Positions 43,228 through 54,400 of a DNA stretch of 64,000 nucleotides are shown piece after piece. Source of the DNA: Mesorhizobium sp. SARCC-RB16n (lineage in GTDB: Bacteria; Pseudomonadota; Alphaproteobacteria; Rhizobiales; Rhizobiaceae); NCBI RefSeq assembly GCF_008520305.1, contig NZ_ML703253.1:186001-250000 (forward strand). The letters run 5' to 3'. The notes under the pieces are model-generated. The model saw only the letters and a list, made by a program, of their open reading frames with translations, did not search any database and was not told where the DNA came from. The translations under genes and the position numbers were made by a program. Numbering within the stretch: position 1 is the first letter of the stretch; each line of letters begins with the position of its first letter.

Positions 43228-46200
43228 TCAATATTCCTTCTCGTAGAATATGCCGCCCTTGGCTTCGCCGGCGTCCGTAGCCTCACCGCGAAGTTTGGCG
43301 CCGCGCCCGACATTGAGGTCGACGGTCGCCTTGCCGGAACCCGGCTTGTCGCCCTTCTGGATGGTCACATAGGTGCGGTCGTTGAGATACTTCCCGGCAG
43401 AGACCGCCGTGCCGCCCTTGTCATCGGTGGTGACATCGAGATCGTCGACACCAATGGCGCTGCGCAGATTCTCCAGCAGCGACGTCGAGCCACCGACACC
43501 AGCCAGTTGCCCGGCCGCTTCGGCCAGTTGCGCAATCTGCAGCGGCGACAGGTTCGACATCGATCGCCCGAAGATCAGTTGCGCCAGCACCTCGTCCTCG
43601 GGCAGTGCCGGCACCGAACTGAAGGTGAATTTCGGATTGGTCGCCTCGCCCGACACCACGATGGTGACCGTGGCGCCGGTCGTGGTCGTCGTCGCCGTCA
43701 GATTGAGGTAAGGCACCAGCGAGCCCGAGAAGCCGACCGTGCCTTCGGTGAAGGTGAGCCGCTTGCCAAGGATCGACAGGCGGCCACGCTGCAAGGTGAA
43801 GGTGCCGACGGCTTGCGGCGACGAGGCCGGGCCCGTCAGTTTGAGCGAACCGCCGAATTCGGCGTCGACACCCCTGCCCTGGATGAAAATCTGGTTCGGC
43901 GCATTGACCGTGACGTCGAGCGCAAGGCCGCTGCCGCCGCTCTTGCCGCTGGTCGTCGCCGGGCGCAGCGCCTTGTCCTGCGCCTTGACCGGGCCCGGCG
44001 CATTCTTGTGCTTGACGTCGAGTGCCGAGAGCGAGCCCGGCAATTTGTCCGGAACCGTGATGACGGTCTTGGCTAGGTTGACGGTGCCGGCAATCGCCGG
44101 TGACGAAGTCAGCGGCCCCTTGATCGTCAGGTCGCCGCCAAGGTTGGCGGTCACCACGCGTCCATCCGTGTAGCGGCCATCGGTGAGCTTGATCGACAGG
44201 TCGGCCGGGAACCCCTGCGCCGGATTGATGCCGACCGTACCGCTGGCCGACAGGCTGCCGCGCGTCGACAGCGTTCCCGTCAACCGGTTGATCCTGGCGA
44301 CGCCGTTGCCTATCGAGACATCGGCCGCGATATCGTTGGCGGCAAGGCCCGAGCGTGCATCGACCAGCCGCGCGCCCGAGGTTTTGACGCTGCCGCCGAT
44401 CACGGGCGATGTCGCCGGACCGCGCACCTGCACATTGACGTTGGCGTTGCCGGTCAACGACAGGCCCTGCGCGGCAAGCTTCTCGCTAAGCAGGCCGAAT
44501 GGCACGGCACCGTTGAAATCGAGTGCCAGCGCCGGCGTGCCCGCCGTCATCACCGTGCCGCCGCCCTTGAGGCCAAGTCCAGCTCCATCGCTGATATTGG
44601 CGTCGAAGGTCAGCTTGTTGCCGGCAAAGGTACCCGCCGAGGAAACAGCGACCGCGCCGACGCCCGCGCCACGGGTCTGCGACGTCTGCACTCCGGCCGC
44701 GTCTATCTTGAAGGCAACGGCGGGGCTCGCCGGTGCGCCCGTCACCTTTACCGTGCCGGAGATGGAACCCGCGGCGTCGAGCCCGGGCGAGAAACTGTTG
44801 GCGAGTGACATCGGCACGCGCGCCAGTGCCGCATTGATCTCGAGCGCCTGCCCGACCTTGCCGGTTACCGTCGCGGTGCCGCCGCCAAGGTTGAGCACCA
44901 GCCTGTCCAGCGTCGTCTTGCCATTGGCGATGCTGACGGTCGAGGCCTGGGCGATGGCCGCCTTGACGCCCTGAACGGTCGCCTCTCCCGAAGCGAGCTC
45001 GATGGTGGTGGTGCCGCCGGCCACCTTCACGCGGCCGGCCGCCTTGGCCGGAATGCCCTTGACCGTGGCGCCGCCGGAGAAGCCGGTCCAGTCGCCGTCG
45101 CGCTTGAGGTCGACGTCGATGCCGCTGATCACGGTGCCGCCCGATGTGACGGTGTCGGCGCGGATCTTGCCGGAGATGACTGGCGCGGCGAGATAATTGG
45201 CGATCAGCGCATCGACGGAAACGGCCTTTGCCTGGAGGTCGCCACGCGTGATCGAGGCGGTAGTCGCCTTGATGGCGACCTGGGGTGCTGCGCCATTCCT
45301 GGCGAAGGCGATCGTGCCGCGCACGTCGCCTTCCGCCTTTTCCAGCGCCAGCGCGGCGAGCGGCCCGATATCGGGCAGGTCGAGCGAGATGGTGCCTTCG
45401 GGCACGAACTTGTCGTCCAGCGCCAGATCGCCGGAGATCCTGTTCTTGCCCAGCGACAGGAGCAGGCCGTTGATGGCGCTCTTGCCGTCGGCCGTTGCCA
45501 GCACGGCACTCCCCTGCAACGCCTGGCCGGCGACATTGCCGGTCAACTGGACATTGGCCGCCGGATTGGTGGCATCGGCCTTGCCGGTGGCGGTGAGCTT
45601 CAATCCGGTGATCTCGCGCGATGCCACAGAGAGCTTGTCGCTGTTGACGGTAAGCGACAGGTCGGGCGCCATGGCCGGCCCTTGCGCGCTCAGCGCGAAG
45701 GCGATGGCGCCCGTGGCATCCTTCGACAATGGCGAGATGTCGCTCAGCGCCCCCCTGATGTCGGCGGTCACCTTGTTGTCGGCGAGGCTTGCCTGTCCAT
45801 CGGCGCTCAGCGCGCCTGACGTCAGCTTCAATCCGCCTATGTTGAGATTGCCGTTGGGCTCGCGCTTCAGCGTGGCGCTTATTTGAGCGCGGTCGCCAAG
45901 CATGCCGCGTGCCGCCGCCGGCAAGGCCGACGATGGCGCATCCGCCTTGAGGTTGAGATCGATGGCGCCGTCACGCAGCGATACCTGGCCGGCGACCTGG
46001 CTGCTGAGCGCATCGCTTTTCAGCGAGCCGCTGTCGATGGCGACGGCGTCGGCGCTTAGCCGGGCGTTGAGCGCGGCCGTTACCTTGCCCGCGATGAGCG
46101 GCGCGATCGTCGGATTGTCGAGCCCAACCTTGTCCACCGACACCGTTCCGGAAACCGGCCCGGCGCGGTTCCTGAGATCGAACGAATCCGAATGCAGCGT

Positions 46201-49200
46201 CAGGGTAAGTCCGTCCACCTTCGCCGGGCCGGTGACGACCGAGGGCAGGATCGCGGAAAGGTCCAGCCGGGCATGCGTGCTTTCGCCCGCAATCTTGGCC
46301 GACACTGATCGGACATCGATCTTGACCGGGCTCTGGGCGCTTCCGACCGTCAGCGGCAGGCTGGGGCCGGACGAGGTCAGGTCGATCGCGAAATCGCTGG
46401 CCCCGTTCGGGTTGATGGTGCCGGCGGCCTGGCCGGAGACCTTGTCGCCGGAGAGGGTAGCGTGGTCAACGGCAACGCCGCCGGCAATCGTGTAGCTGCC
46501 GGCCGCGTCGACCGCGACTGGCCCGAGCCCTGCCTGTCGGGTCTGGCTCGTCTCGGCGCCGGCCAGTTTCGCGTTGAACCGGATGTCGGGAGCCGCCGGC
46601 GCTCCGCTCCCTTCGGCGATACCGTCAAGCGTTCCCGCTGCATCGAGGCCAGGCGAAAACGCGTTGGCAAGGGCGGCAGGCAAGGCCGAGACCTGCACCG
46701 CAAGATCGAGCGTCTCGCCGGCGCTGCCCGACAGCGCCACCTTGCCGCCGCCAATATCGAGCGCCAGCTTCTCGATATTGGCCGTGCCGTTGGCTATGGT
46801 CAGAGCCGACGGTTCGGCAATCGCCGCCTTGATGCCGCGAACGGTGGCGTCGCCCGAGGCAATCTCGACACTGGTGGTGCCCTCGGCGATCTTCACCCGG
46901 CCGGCAGCGGTTGCCGGAATGCCCGCGATTGTGGCGCCGCCAGTGAAACTGGTCCAGTCGCCGTCGCGCTTGAGGTCGACGCCGATACCGCCGATCTCGG
47001 TGCTTCCCGAGGTGACCGCATCGGCCTTGATGGTGCCGGAGATCGCCGGCGCCTTGAGATAATTGGCGATCAGCGCATTGATGGCGATCGCTTTGGCCGT
47101 CACCTCTCCACGCGCGACCGACGTGCTCTTCGCATCGATGGCAATGGACGGCGCGTCGCCGTCCTTGGCGAATAGGATGGTGCCGTTGATGTCGCCGGTC
47201 ACCGCCTGGCCGGCGAGCGCGGCCAACTGGTCGATTGCCGGCGCGGCGAGCGTCAGCGTCCCCAGGGGCATGAACTTGTCGTCGAGCGCCAGGTCGCCCG
47301 AGACCTTGTTGTCGCCCAGCGACACCAGGAAGCCGTTGATCGAACGCTTGCCCTCGCTGGTCACCAGGGCCGCCTTGATGTCGAGCGGCTGGTCGTTGAC
47401 GGCGCCGGTCAGCGAAACGTTTGCGGAAGGGCTTGTTATGTCGGCCTTGCCGCTCGCGGTCAGCTTGATGGCCTTCACCGTGCGGCCCGAAGCGGTCAGG
47501 CTGTCGCTGTCGGCGCTAACAGTGAAATCCGGCGCGGTGATCGCGCCGGTTGCCGAGAGCGCGAAATCGACCCCGCCGGCAACCGGCACGCCGACCGTCG
47601 GCGACAACACCGAAACGTCGCCCAATTTGCCCTTGATGTCGGCTTGAATGTCCGTGCCTTGCATGCTGGCCGTGCCGCTGGCGCTGAGCGATCCCGACGT
47701 GAGTTCGATGGAGTTCGCGGCGAAGGAGCCTTGCGGGTCGCGGGATGCCGTGGCCGAGAATTTCACCCGCCCGCCGAGCACCGAAGCGATCTGCTGCGGG
47801 AACGCGGTCGCCACGGCATCGGCATTCATTTTGAGCTGCATCGACATGTCGGCGAGCGCCACCGTCGCCGTCAGCGACGCATTGAGCGCATCGGAGCGCA
47901 ACGTACCTTGATCGATGGCAATAATGGCGTCCTTGCTGATTGAACCGGCCAGATCGACGTCGACCTTGCCGGTGACCAACGGCGCCAAGGTCGCGACGTC
48001 GGTTTTCAGGCCACCGGCCGCCAGCTTGACGGCAACCGGGCCGGCGCGATTCTGGATATCGAAACCATCGGAATGGATTTGCGCCGCCAGATCGTCCAGC
48101 CGCGTGCCGCCGGCGACGATCGAAACGAAGGAGGCGCCGATGTCGACGATCGGCGACTTACCGTCGCCGAAGGCGCGCGCGGTGGCGTTCTTGATCGCGA
48201 GCGTGATCGGCTGCGCCTTGCTGCCGACGCTGATCACCACGGGCGGGCCCTTGGCGGCGAGTTCGACCGACAGGTCGCTGGCACCGGCAGGGTCGGCAAT
48301 GCCGGAGGCGGTGCCGTGCACTGCATCGCTCTCGATGCTGGCCCGGTCGATGCTGATGCCGCCAGCCGATGTGGCGGTGCCCGCGACATCGAAGCTGGTC
48401 TTGCCGGCGAACAGCGGCTTCAGGTTTTCCGGCAGGAAGCGCGCAAAATCGCCGTCGCCCTTTGCCTCGATATGATTGCCCTTGTCGGTGAGTTGGTGGC
48501 GGCCGGTGAGTTGGGTGACGATCCGATGGTCGACGAGGAAGGTGCCGACACCACTCCAGTTGGCAAGGGGGCCGCTGCCCGAAACCACGATATCGACCGG
48601 TGGCGCATCCGGCAGCGTGAGCAGATTGGCGATGATGCCGCCGGCCGGCTCCGACGCCTTCAGGCCGAGGTCCAGCTTGTCGTCGGCGGGTGCGAAATGG
48701 ATCTTGGCATCGACATTGCCCTGCTTGCCGTCGTGGCGGGTGACGTTGAGCACTGTCTGGACCGCCAGTGGCGCGGCATCGGCCTTGAGCATTCCCTTGG
48801 CCGCAAGCTCGGCGATGCCGCTGCCGGCCAGTTGCTCGCCAAGCGCGATTTCCGGCAGGTCGATCTGCTTGATGTCGATGGAGACCGGCAGCGTCGTCGT
48901 GCCGCTCTGCGCCGGCGGCTGCGTGCCGGCCACCGGCAGGCGTGCCAGTTCGATGCGCTCCGCCGCGATGTGGTCGGCGCTGAAGCTTTTCGACAGAAGC
49001 GCCGTCGGTGACCAGTCGACTGCCACCTTGCGCGCCACCAGCCAGGCGCCCTCGCGATCCTCGAGCACGACATGGTCGACGCTGAGCGCGCCCGACCAGA
49101 TGCCGTCGATGCCGCTGACCGTGACCTTGCGGTCGTCAGTAGAGGCCAGCCGGGAAATGATGCCGGCGAGGTTGTCGCGTCCGCGCTCGGTCTTGGTCAG

Positions 49201-49284
49201 GACGACGATCGCGCCGATCGCGCCCGCGACCACGATCAGCAGCGTGTAGAGGACAATGCGAAGGATGCGCCGGACCGTCTTCAT
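43228..49284 (-). CDS. tamB: TamB inner-membrane translocation and lipid-transport protein, enlarged
   Basis: A 2018-residue AsmA/TamB-type protein. A single N-terminal span (about 5-31) anchors it in the inner membrane; the rest is a long beta-repeat periplasmic body ending in the DUF490/TamB domain (about 1650-2018; TFTLQRGRLSILGKRLTFTE and GGIFYEKEY at the end). TamB bridges inner and outer membrane with TamA, for outer-membrane protein and phospholipid delivery. E. coli TamB has about 1260 residues. The excess is due mainly to a tandem duplication covering about residues 309-935 and 936-1557. It starts 2 bp after tamA, so the two form one operon. Confidence 0.92.
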   Translation of the reverse strand: MKTVRRILRIVLYTLLIVVAGAIGAIVVLTKTERGRDNLAGIISRLASTDDRKVTVSGIDGIWSGALSVDHVVLEDREGAWLVARKVAVDWSPTALLSKSFSADHIAAERIELARLPVAGTQPPAQSGTTTLPVSIDIKQIDLPEIALGEQLAGSGIAELAAKGMLKADAAPLAVQTVLNVTRHDGKQGNVDAKIHFAPADDKLDLGLKASEPAGGIIANLLTLPDAPPVDIVVSGSGPLANWSGVGTFLVDHRIVTQLTGRHQLTDKGNHIEAKGDGDFARFLPENLKPLFAGKTSFDVAGTATSAGGISIDRASIESDAVHGTASGIADPAGASDLSVELAAKGPPVVISVGSKAQPITLAIKNATARAFGDGKSPIVDIGASFVSIVAGGTRLDDLAAQIHSDGFDIQNRAGPVAVKLAAGGLKTDVATLAPLVTGKVDVDLAGSISKDAIIAIDQGTLRSDALNASLTATVALADMSMQLKMNADAVATAFPQQIASVLGGRVKFSATASRDPQGSFAANSIELTSGSLSASGTASMQGTDIQADIKGKLGDVSVLSPTVGVPVAGGVDFALSATGAITAPDFTVSADSDSLTASGRTVKAIKLTASGKADITSPSANVSLTGAVNDQPLDIKAALVTSEGKRSINGFLVSLGDNKVSGDLALDDKFMPLGTLTLAAPAIDQLAALAGQAVTGDINGTILFAKDGDAPSIAIDAKSTSVARGEVTAKAIAINALIANYLKAPAISGTIKADAVTSGSTEIGGIGVDLKRDGDWTSFTGGATIAGIPATAAGRVKIAEGTTSVEIASGDATVRGIKAAIAEPSALTIANGTANIEKLALDIGGGKVALSGSAGETLDLAVQVSALPAALANAFSPGLDAAGTLDGIAEGSGAPAAPDIRFNAKLAGAETSQTRQAGLGPVAVDAAGSYTIAGGVAVDHATLSGDKVSGQAAGTINPNGASDFAIDLTSSGPSLPLTVGSAQSPVKIDVRSVSAKIAGESTHARLDLSAILPSVVTGPAKVDGLTLTLHSDSFDLRNRAGPVSGTVSVDKVGLDNPTIAPLIAGKVTAALNARLSADAVAIDSGSLKSDALSSQVAGQVSLRDGAIDLNLKADAPSSALPAAARGMLGDRAQISATLKREPNGNLNIGGLKLTSGALSADGQASLADNKVTADIRGALSDISPLSKDATGAIAFALSAQGPAMAPDLSLTVNSDKLSVASREITGLKLTATGKADATNPAANVQLTGNVAGQALQGSAVLATADGKSAINGLLLSLGKNRISGDLALDDKFVPEGTISLDLPDIGPLAALALEKAEGDVRGTIAFARNGAAPQVAIKATTASITRGDLQAKAVSVDALIANYLAAPVISGKIRADTVTSGGTVISGIDVDLKRDGDWTGFSGGATVKGIPAKAAGRVKVAGGTTTIELASGEATVQGVKAAIAQASTVSIANGKTTLDRLVLNLGGGTATVTGKVGQALEINAALARVPMSLANSFSPGLDAAGSISGTVKVTGAPASPAVAFKIDAAGVQTSQTRGAGVGAVAVSSAGTFAGNKLTFDANISDGAGLGLKGGGTVMTAGTPALALDFNGAVPFGLLSEKLAAQGLSLTGNANVNVQVRGPATSPVIGGSVKTSGARLVDARSGLAANDIAADVSIGNGVARINRLTGTLSTRGSLSASGTVGINPAQGFPADLSIKLTDGRYTDGRVVTANLGGDLTIKGPLTSSPAIAGTVNLAKTVITVPDKLPGSLSALDVKHKNAPGPVKAQDKALRPATTSGKSGGSGLALDVTVNAPNQIFIQGRGVDAEFGGSLKLTGPASSPQAVGTFTLQRGRLSILGKRLTFTEGTVGFSGSLVPYLNLTATTTTTGATVTIVVSGEATNPKFTFSSVPALPEDEVLAQLIFGRSMSNLSPLQIAQLAEAAGQLAGVGGSTSLLENLRSAIGVDDLDVTTDDKGGTAVSAGKYLNDRTYVTIQKGDKPGSGKATVDLNVGRGAKLRGEATDAGEAKGGIFYEKEY
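44614..48360 (-). repeat. Internal tandem duplication in tamB (two units of about 1.87 kb)
   Basis: Unit 1 (48360-46480, residues about 309-935) and unit 2 (46479-44614, about 936-1557) align along their whole length in the same order. Matched pairs include FDIQNRAGPV/FDLRNRAGPV, SGDLALDDKF in both, ALIANYL in both, VDLKRDGDWT in both, GIPATAAGRVK/GIPAKAAGRVK and NAFSPGLDAAG/NSFSPGLDAAG, at a steady spacing of about 622-627 residues. Divergence is too great for a recent event. Confidence 0.88.
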
Positions 49285-49286
49285 CG

Positions 49287-51215
49287 TCAGAACGCCTGGC
49301 CAATGCCGGCATAGATGCCGAAATGCGGGTCGCCGGGATCACGGTTGAGCGGCACGGCCGCGTCGATGCGCAGCGGGCCGAATGGCGTGACATAGCGCAG
49401 GCCGACGCCGGCGCCGACCTTGACGTCGGAGAAGTTGGGAACCGACCTGGTCGACACCGTGCCGGCATCGACGAACGGCACGATGCCGATCGTGTCGGTG
49501 ACGGCGATGCGCATCTCCACCGAAGTTTCGAAGAAGGACAGGCCGCCGATCGGCTGGCCGGTGAAATCCTTGGGCCCAATGCCCTGATAGGCATAGCCGC
49601 GCACCGAACCGCCGCCGCCGGAATAGAAGCGCCGGTCGGCCGGAACGTTCTGCAGCCCGGTACCAACGATCGAGCCGATAGAGACACGCTCGGCCAGTAC
49701 GAACTTCGAGGCGGTGTCCAGCGACTGATAGGCCGATCCCTCGCCCTTCAGTTTGAGGAAGGCGGCACCACTCAATATGTCGTAGCTTGGCTCGGCATAG
49801 GCGAGCACCCTGAAGCCCCTGGTCGGGTTCAACCTGCTGTCCCTGTTGTCATAGACATATTGCAGCGGAATGCTGGCGATCAGGTAGGTGTGCTTGCCGA
49901 AGGCGTCGTGGATGCGCGAATAATCGAGCGCCACCTCGGCCGATACGGTCTGCTTCTTGTCGAGTTCATAGGACAGGCCGGTGCTGCCCTTGACCGAGAA
50001 ATGGTCATAGGCGTCCGGATGCTCGAGCACGGTCTTCACGCTGGCGAAGAACTTCGACGCCGGTCCGATGACGCCGGGTTTCTCGAACATGATGCCCGCA
50101 TTGTAGTTCAGCTCGGACAGGTTATTGCTGCCGATGCCGCTGATGGCGCCGTCGATGCGCAGCTTTTCCGCGTGACCAAACAGGTTGCGATGGCCCCAGT
50201 AGCCTTCCAGACCAAGCCCCTCGGTGTTGGAAAAGGTGCCGCCGAGACCGTAATAGCGCGGCTTGCGCTCGCTGACCTGGACGCCGATCGGGATGTTGCC
50301 GTCGGCGTCGAGCTTGTCGGCTTCCTTGAAGGTCACGCTGTTGAAGACCTCGAGCGCCAGCAACCTGTCACGCGCGTCGCTCATCTCCTGCGGCGAATAT
50401 TGGCGGCCGCGCTTCAGCCCGGTCATGTATTCGGTGAAGTCGCGGTCGACCTTTTCGGTACCTTCCACGGTGGTCGCGCCATAGCCGGCTACCGGCCCGG
50501 CAGCGACCGTCAGCGTCACGTCGAGCGTCGAGGTGGCATGGTCGGCGACGATCTGCCGGTCGGTCACCTTGGCCAGCGGCCTGCCCTGCTCCTTCAGCGT
50601 CCGCACGATCAGCGCCTCGGCCTTGAGCACCGCGCCCGATCCGGCGTCGCCACCTGATATCAGGCCGTAATCGGCGCTCATCAGCTCCGCCGCATCGCCC
50701 TTCAGCCTGATATTGCCAAGGGTGAATTTGGGGCCGGCCGAGATGGTGATCGCCACTGGAATGGGCTGCGGCCCCTTGAACTCTGCGTCCGGCGGCAGTT
50801 CGTCGAGTGGCTTGCCGTCGATGGTGATGGTGACGACGCCTTCATAGCGGGCATCGGCATAAAGCGCCGCGACCAGCTGTTCGCGGTCGCTGCGCGCCTT
50901 GGTCATCAGCCCAAGCGAGCCCGAAACCGGCCGGTCCTCGTCGCCTTTCAGTGTCGAGGCATTTTCGAGCTTCTTGACGAGATCCTTGTCGGCATCGGGT
51001 GCGGAGATGGTCACCGCGTAGCGCAGGGGATCGACAATGTCAGCGTCCTCGTCTTTAGACGATCCCCACAGCTTGATGCCGAAAATCTCGAAGGCGCCGG
51101 CATGCCGCGCCTCGGCGAGCAGCGCCATCGAGCATATTATGGCCACAAGCAGGGCGTGCGGAAGCACGCGCCCTGGCGCGGTCCCTCCTGACATCTGCTT
51201 TTCATGCGCCGGCAT
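49287..51215 (-). CDS. tamA: TamA outer-membrane assembly protein (Omp85 family)
   Basis: A 642-residue Omp85 protein: signal sequence (hydrophobic at about 17-36), POTRA domains (about 60-310; TFLGNIRLKGD-type strands and the GRPLAKVTDRQIVAD segment), then a 16-strand barrel with the conserved GGGGSVRGYAYQGIGP loop near residue 545 and a terminal Phe. It pairs with TamB in the outer membrane. Starts at 51215 or 51194 are both possible; the later one (MSGGTAPGRVL) gives a shorter signal sequence. It is divergent from the alpha-2-macroglobulin gene 281 bp away. Confidence 0.9.
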   Translation of the reverse strand: MPAHEKQMSGGTAPGRVLPHALLVAIICSMALLAEARHAGAFEIFGIKLWGSSKDEDADIVDPLRYAVTISAPDADKDLVKKLENASTLKGDEDRPVSGSLGLMTKARSDREQLVAALYADARYEGVVTITIDGKPLDELPPDAEFKGPQPIPVAITISAGPKFTLGNIRLKGDAAELMSADYGLISGGDAGSGAVLKAEALIVRTLKEQGRPLAKVTDRQIVADHATSTLDVTLTVAAGPVAGYGATTVEGTEKVDRDFTEYMTGLKRGRQYSPQEMSDARDRLLALEVFNSVTFKEADKLDADGNIPIGVQVSERKPRYYGLGGTFSNTEGLGLEGYWGHRNLFGHAEKLRIDGAISGIGSNNLSELNYNAGIMFEKPGVIGPASKFFASVKTVLEHPDAYDHFSVKGSTGLSYELDKKQTVSAEVALDYSRIHDAFGKHTYLIASIPLQYVYDNRDSRLNPTRGFRVLAYAEPSYDILSGAAFLKLKGEGSAYQSLDTASKFVLAERVSIGSIVGTGLQNVPADRRFYSGGGGSVRGYAYQGIGPKDFTGQPIGGLSFFETSVEMRIAVTDTIGIVPFVDAGTVSTRSVPNFSDVKVGAGVGLRYVTPFGPLRIDAAVPLNRDPGDPHFGIYAGIGQAF

Positions 51216-51496
51216 TAAGACAACCTAGTTCGTAAACCTAAAATTGGAATGAAGTTCTGAAGCGCTCGTAAAGGGGCCACAATCCAATTGTCTGAAATAG
51301 GACGGGCTTGGAATTCACACCTTCTGCGTGTCCGCAAGAAAGCGTGATCTCCTGTCCTATGGAGGTTACTGTCCGCATACCGGTCCTTGGCCGGAAAATA
51401 AACCGTTGGCAGGCGGCACCTGCCGCGTTCGCGCGTTGACAAGCCTGACTGAAGCTTGATCATGCCCGGACGTCTGCAATTGTCTGGAGGGGTGTT

Positions 51497-54400
51497 ATGG
51501 CAATGCGCGCGGCTCGTGGTCTGTCGATCCTCATCCTTCTCTTCTTCGCCTGGGCCAACGCCTTAGCCTGGAACGGGGTCGCGCTAGCGGCCGAGGCCCG
51601 GCGAATCGCAACGACCGACAATTCCGACTATTTCGGTTTCGACCTCAGGTCGGACCAGAACGTCACGCTCGACCAGTGCAAGACGACATGTCTCGGCGAT
51701 CCGGCCTGCCGCGCCTTCACCTACAACACCAAGGCCAAATGGTGCTTTCTCAAATCCGACTATAACCAGTTGAAATCCTTCAACGGCGCGATCGCCGGCA
51801 AGGTCGTCAATATCGACGGCGATCCCGATATCGGTGCGCCGCCGGAACTCGCCTTCTTCCCCAACTGGATGGCCGACCAAGCCCAGCAATACCGCAACAA
51901 GCTGCTCGGCCCGGCCTTTGACAAGCCGACCGAGGGCATCGCGGCGCTGATCAACTCGGCCGAACAAGCGGTACAGACTGGCGACCATCGCTCCGCCATG
52001 CAGAAATATGAAGCCGCGGTCTCGGTCATGCCGGATGACGGCCAGCTCTGGCTCAAGCTGGCGCGCGAAACGCTGGCCGTGCAGCCTGCCGCGAACACCT
52101 CCGAAGCCTCGACTTTGCCGGCAAACGGCACCTCGGCCGCCTTTAACGCCTACAAGCTGCTTCGCACCACCAAGACGCGCGCCGAAGTGCTGGCGCTCCT
52201 CGGCAATGGTCTCGACAAGCGCGATCTCTACCGGCCGGCGCTCCAGGCCTATGAGGCCAGCCTTGCGCTGGAAAGCTCGCCCGCGGTGCAAGCCGACTAT
52301 GCCGATCTGAAGGCCCGCAAGGGTTTCCGTGTCATCGATCACTCTGTCGATGCCGACACCAGCGCGCCGCGCATCTGCGCCCAATTCTCCGAGGATCTGG
52401 TCAAGACCGGCGTCGACTACGCGCAGTTCGTCACTGTCGACAACGCGCCGCCCAAGGGCGTCGAGGCCAAGGACAAGCAGATCTGCGTCGAGGGGCTCGA
52501 ACACGGCCAGCATTATGACGTCACCTTCCGCGCCGGCCTGCCGGCCGCGATCGGCGAAGTGACCGCGGGCCCCGTGGTGCTTTCGATCTACGTGCAGGAC
52601 CGCGCGCCGTCCGCCCGCTTCACCGGCGACAGCTTCGTGCTGCCCGCAGGCGCGCGCCGCGGCATACCGGTCGTCACCGTCAACATGAATGCCGCCGAAA
52701 TGAAGCTCTACCGCATCGGCGACCGTTCGCTGGCGCAGCTTCTGTCGGGCTACCAGTTCCTGCACCAGCTCGACGGCTATGACATTTCCAACATTTCCGA
52801 GCAGATGGGCGCGCCGGTCTGGCACGGCCAACTCGACATCGTCAACGACCTCAACAAGGAAGTCACCACCTCTTTCCCGGTCGACGAAGCGCTGCCGCAG
52901 CGCAAGCCCGGCGTCTATGTGCTGACCGCCAAGGCCGTCAACGACAAGAGCGACGACTACGGTTCGCTGGCCACCCAGTGGTTCGTCGTCTCCGACATCG
53001 GCCTGTCGACCTATACCGGCCAGGACGGGCTCAATGTCTTTGCCCGTTCGCTGGGCAGCGCCAAGCCGATTGCCGGTGCGGAGCTGACACTGGTTGCCCG
53101 TAACAACGAGGTCCTCGGAACCGCGACGTCGGATGCGAACGGCCATGCCGTCTTCAACCCCGGCCTGACGCGCGGTGACGGCGGCATGGTGCCGGCCGTT
53201 TTGATGGCCAAGCAGGGCGACAATGATTTCGTCTTCCTCGACATGGCCAAGGCCGGCTTCGACCTGTCCGACCGTGGCGTCACCGGACGCGCCGCACCGG
53301 GCGCGCTCGACGTCTATGCCTGGACCGAGCGCGGCATCTACCGCGCCGGCGAGGACGTCCATGTCGCAGCCCTTGCCCGCGACGGTGCGGCCAAGGCGGT
53401 CGAGAACCTGCCGCTGACCTTCATCTTCTCGCGTCCAGATGGCGTCGAGGACCGCCGCATCGTCAGCGACGGTGCATCCGCCGGCGGCCACGCCGTCGAC
53501 CTGCCGCTCGAACCCAATGCCATGCGCGGCACGTGGTCGGTGTCGATCCACACCGACCCCAAGCAGCCGGCGGTTGCTAGCCAGATGTTCCTGGTCGAGG
53601 ACTTCGTGCCGGATCGCATCGAATTCGACATGAAGGCCGACAAGCAGGGGATTGCTCGGGGCGAAACCGCCAACATCGACATTGACGGCCGCTTCCTCTA
53701 TGGCGCGCCGGCGGCGGGCCTGGCGCTGGAGGGTGAACTGACGCTGTCGACGTCGCGCGACTGGGACCGCTTCCCCAACTTTTCCTTCGGCCTCGCCGAC
53801 GAGCAGTCGGCGCAGCCCACGGTCACGCCGCTCACCGATCTGCCTGTGGTTGGCGATAACGGCAAGGCGACCTTCCCTGTTAGCGTCGACCAGTTGCCAT
53901 CGACCACCAAGCTGGTCAACGGCAAGGTGACGGTGCGCATGCGCGAAACCGGTGGCCGCGCCATCGAGCGCTCGCTCAACATCGGCATCCGCCCGCAAGG
54001 CCATATGATCGGCATCCGTCCGGATTTCGCCGACGGTGAAGTGCCGCAGGGGGGCACCGCCAAGTTCAGCCTGATCGCCGTCGATCCCGACGGCAAGCGC
54101 GAGGCGCTGAAAGGCGCGCAGTGGACGCTGGTCAAGGTCGAACGCAATTACCAGTGGTACCGCTCCAACAACTCCTGGAACTACGAGCCGGTCAGTTTCA
54201 CCAAATCGATCGCCAACGGTCAGGTCGACCTCGGCGCCGACGGCGATGCGACCGTCTCCGTACCGGTCGATTGGGGCCAGTACAGGCTCGAGGTCGAGAC
54301 ATCGGACCCCGAGGGGCCGGCGACCAGTTACGAGTTCGACGCCGGCTGGTATGTCGCTTCGACCACCACCGAAACGCCTGACGGTCTGGAGATTGCCCTC

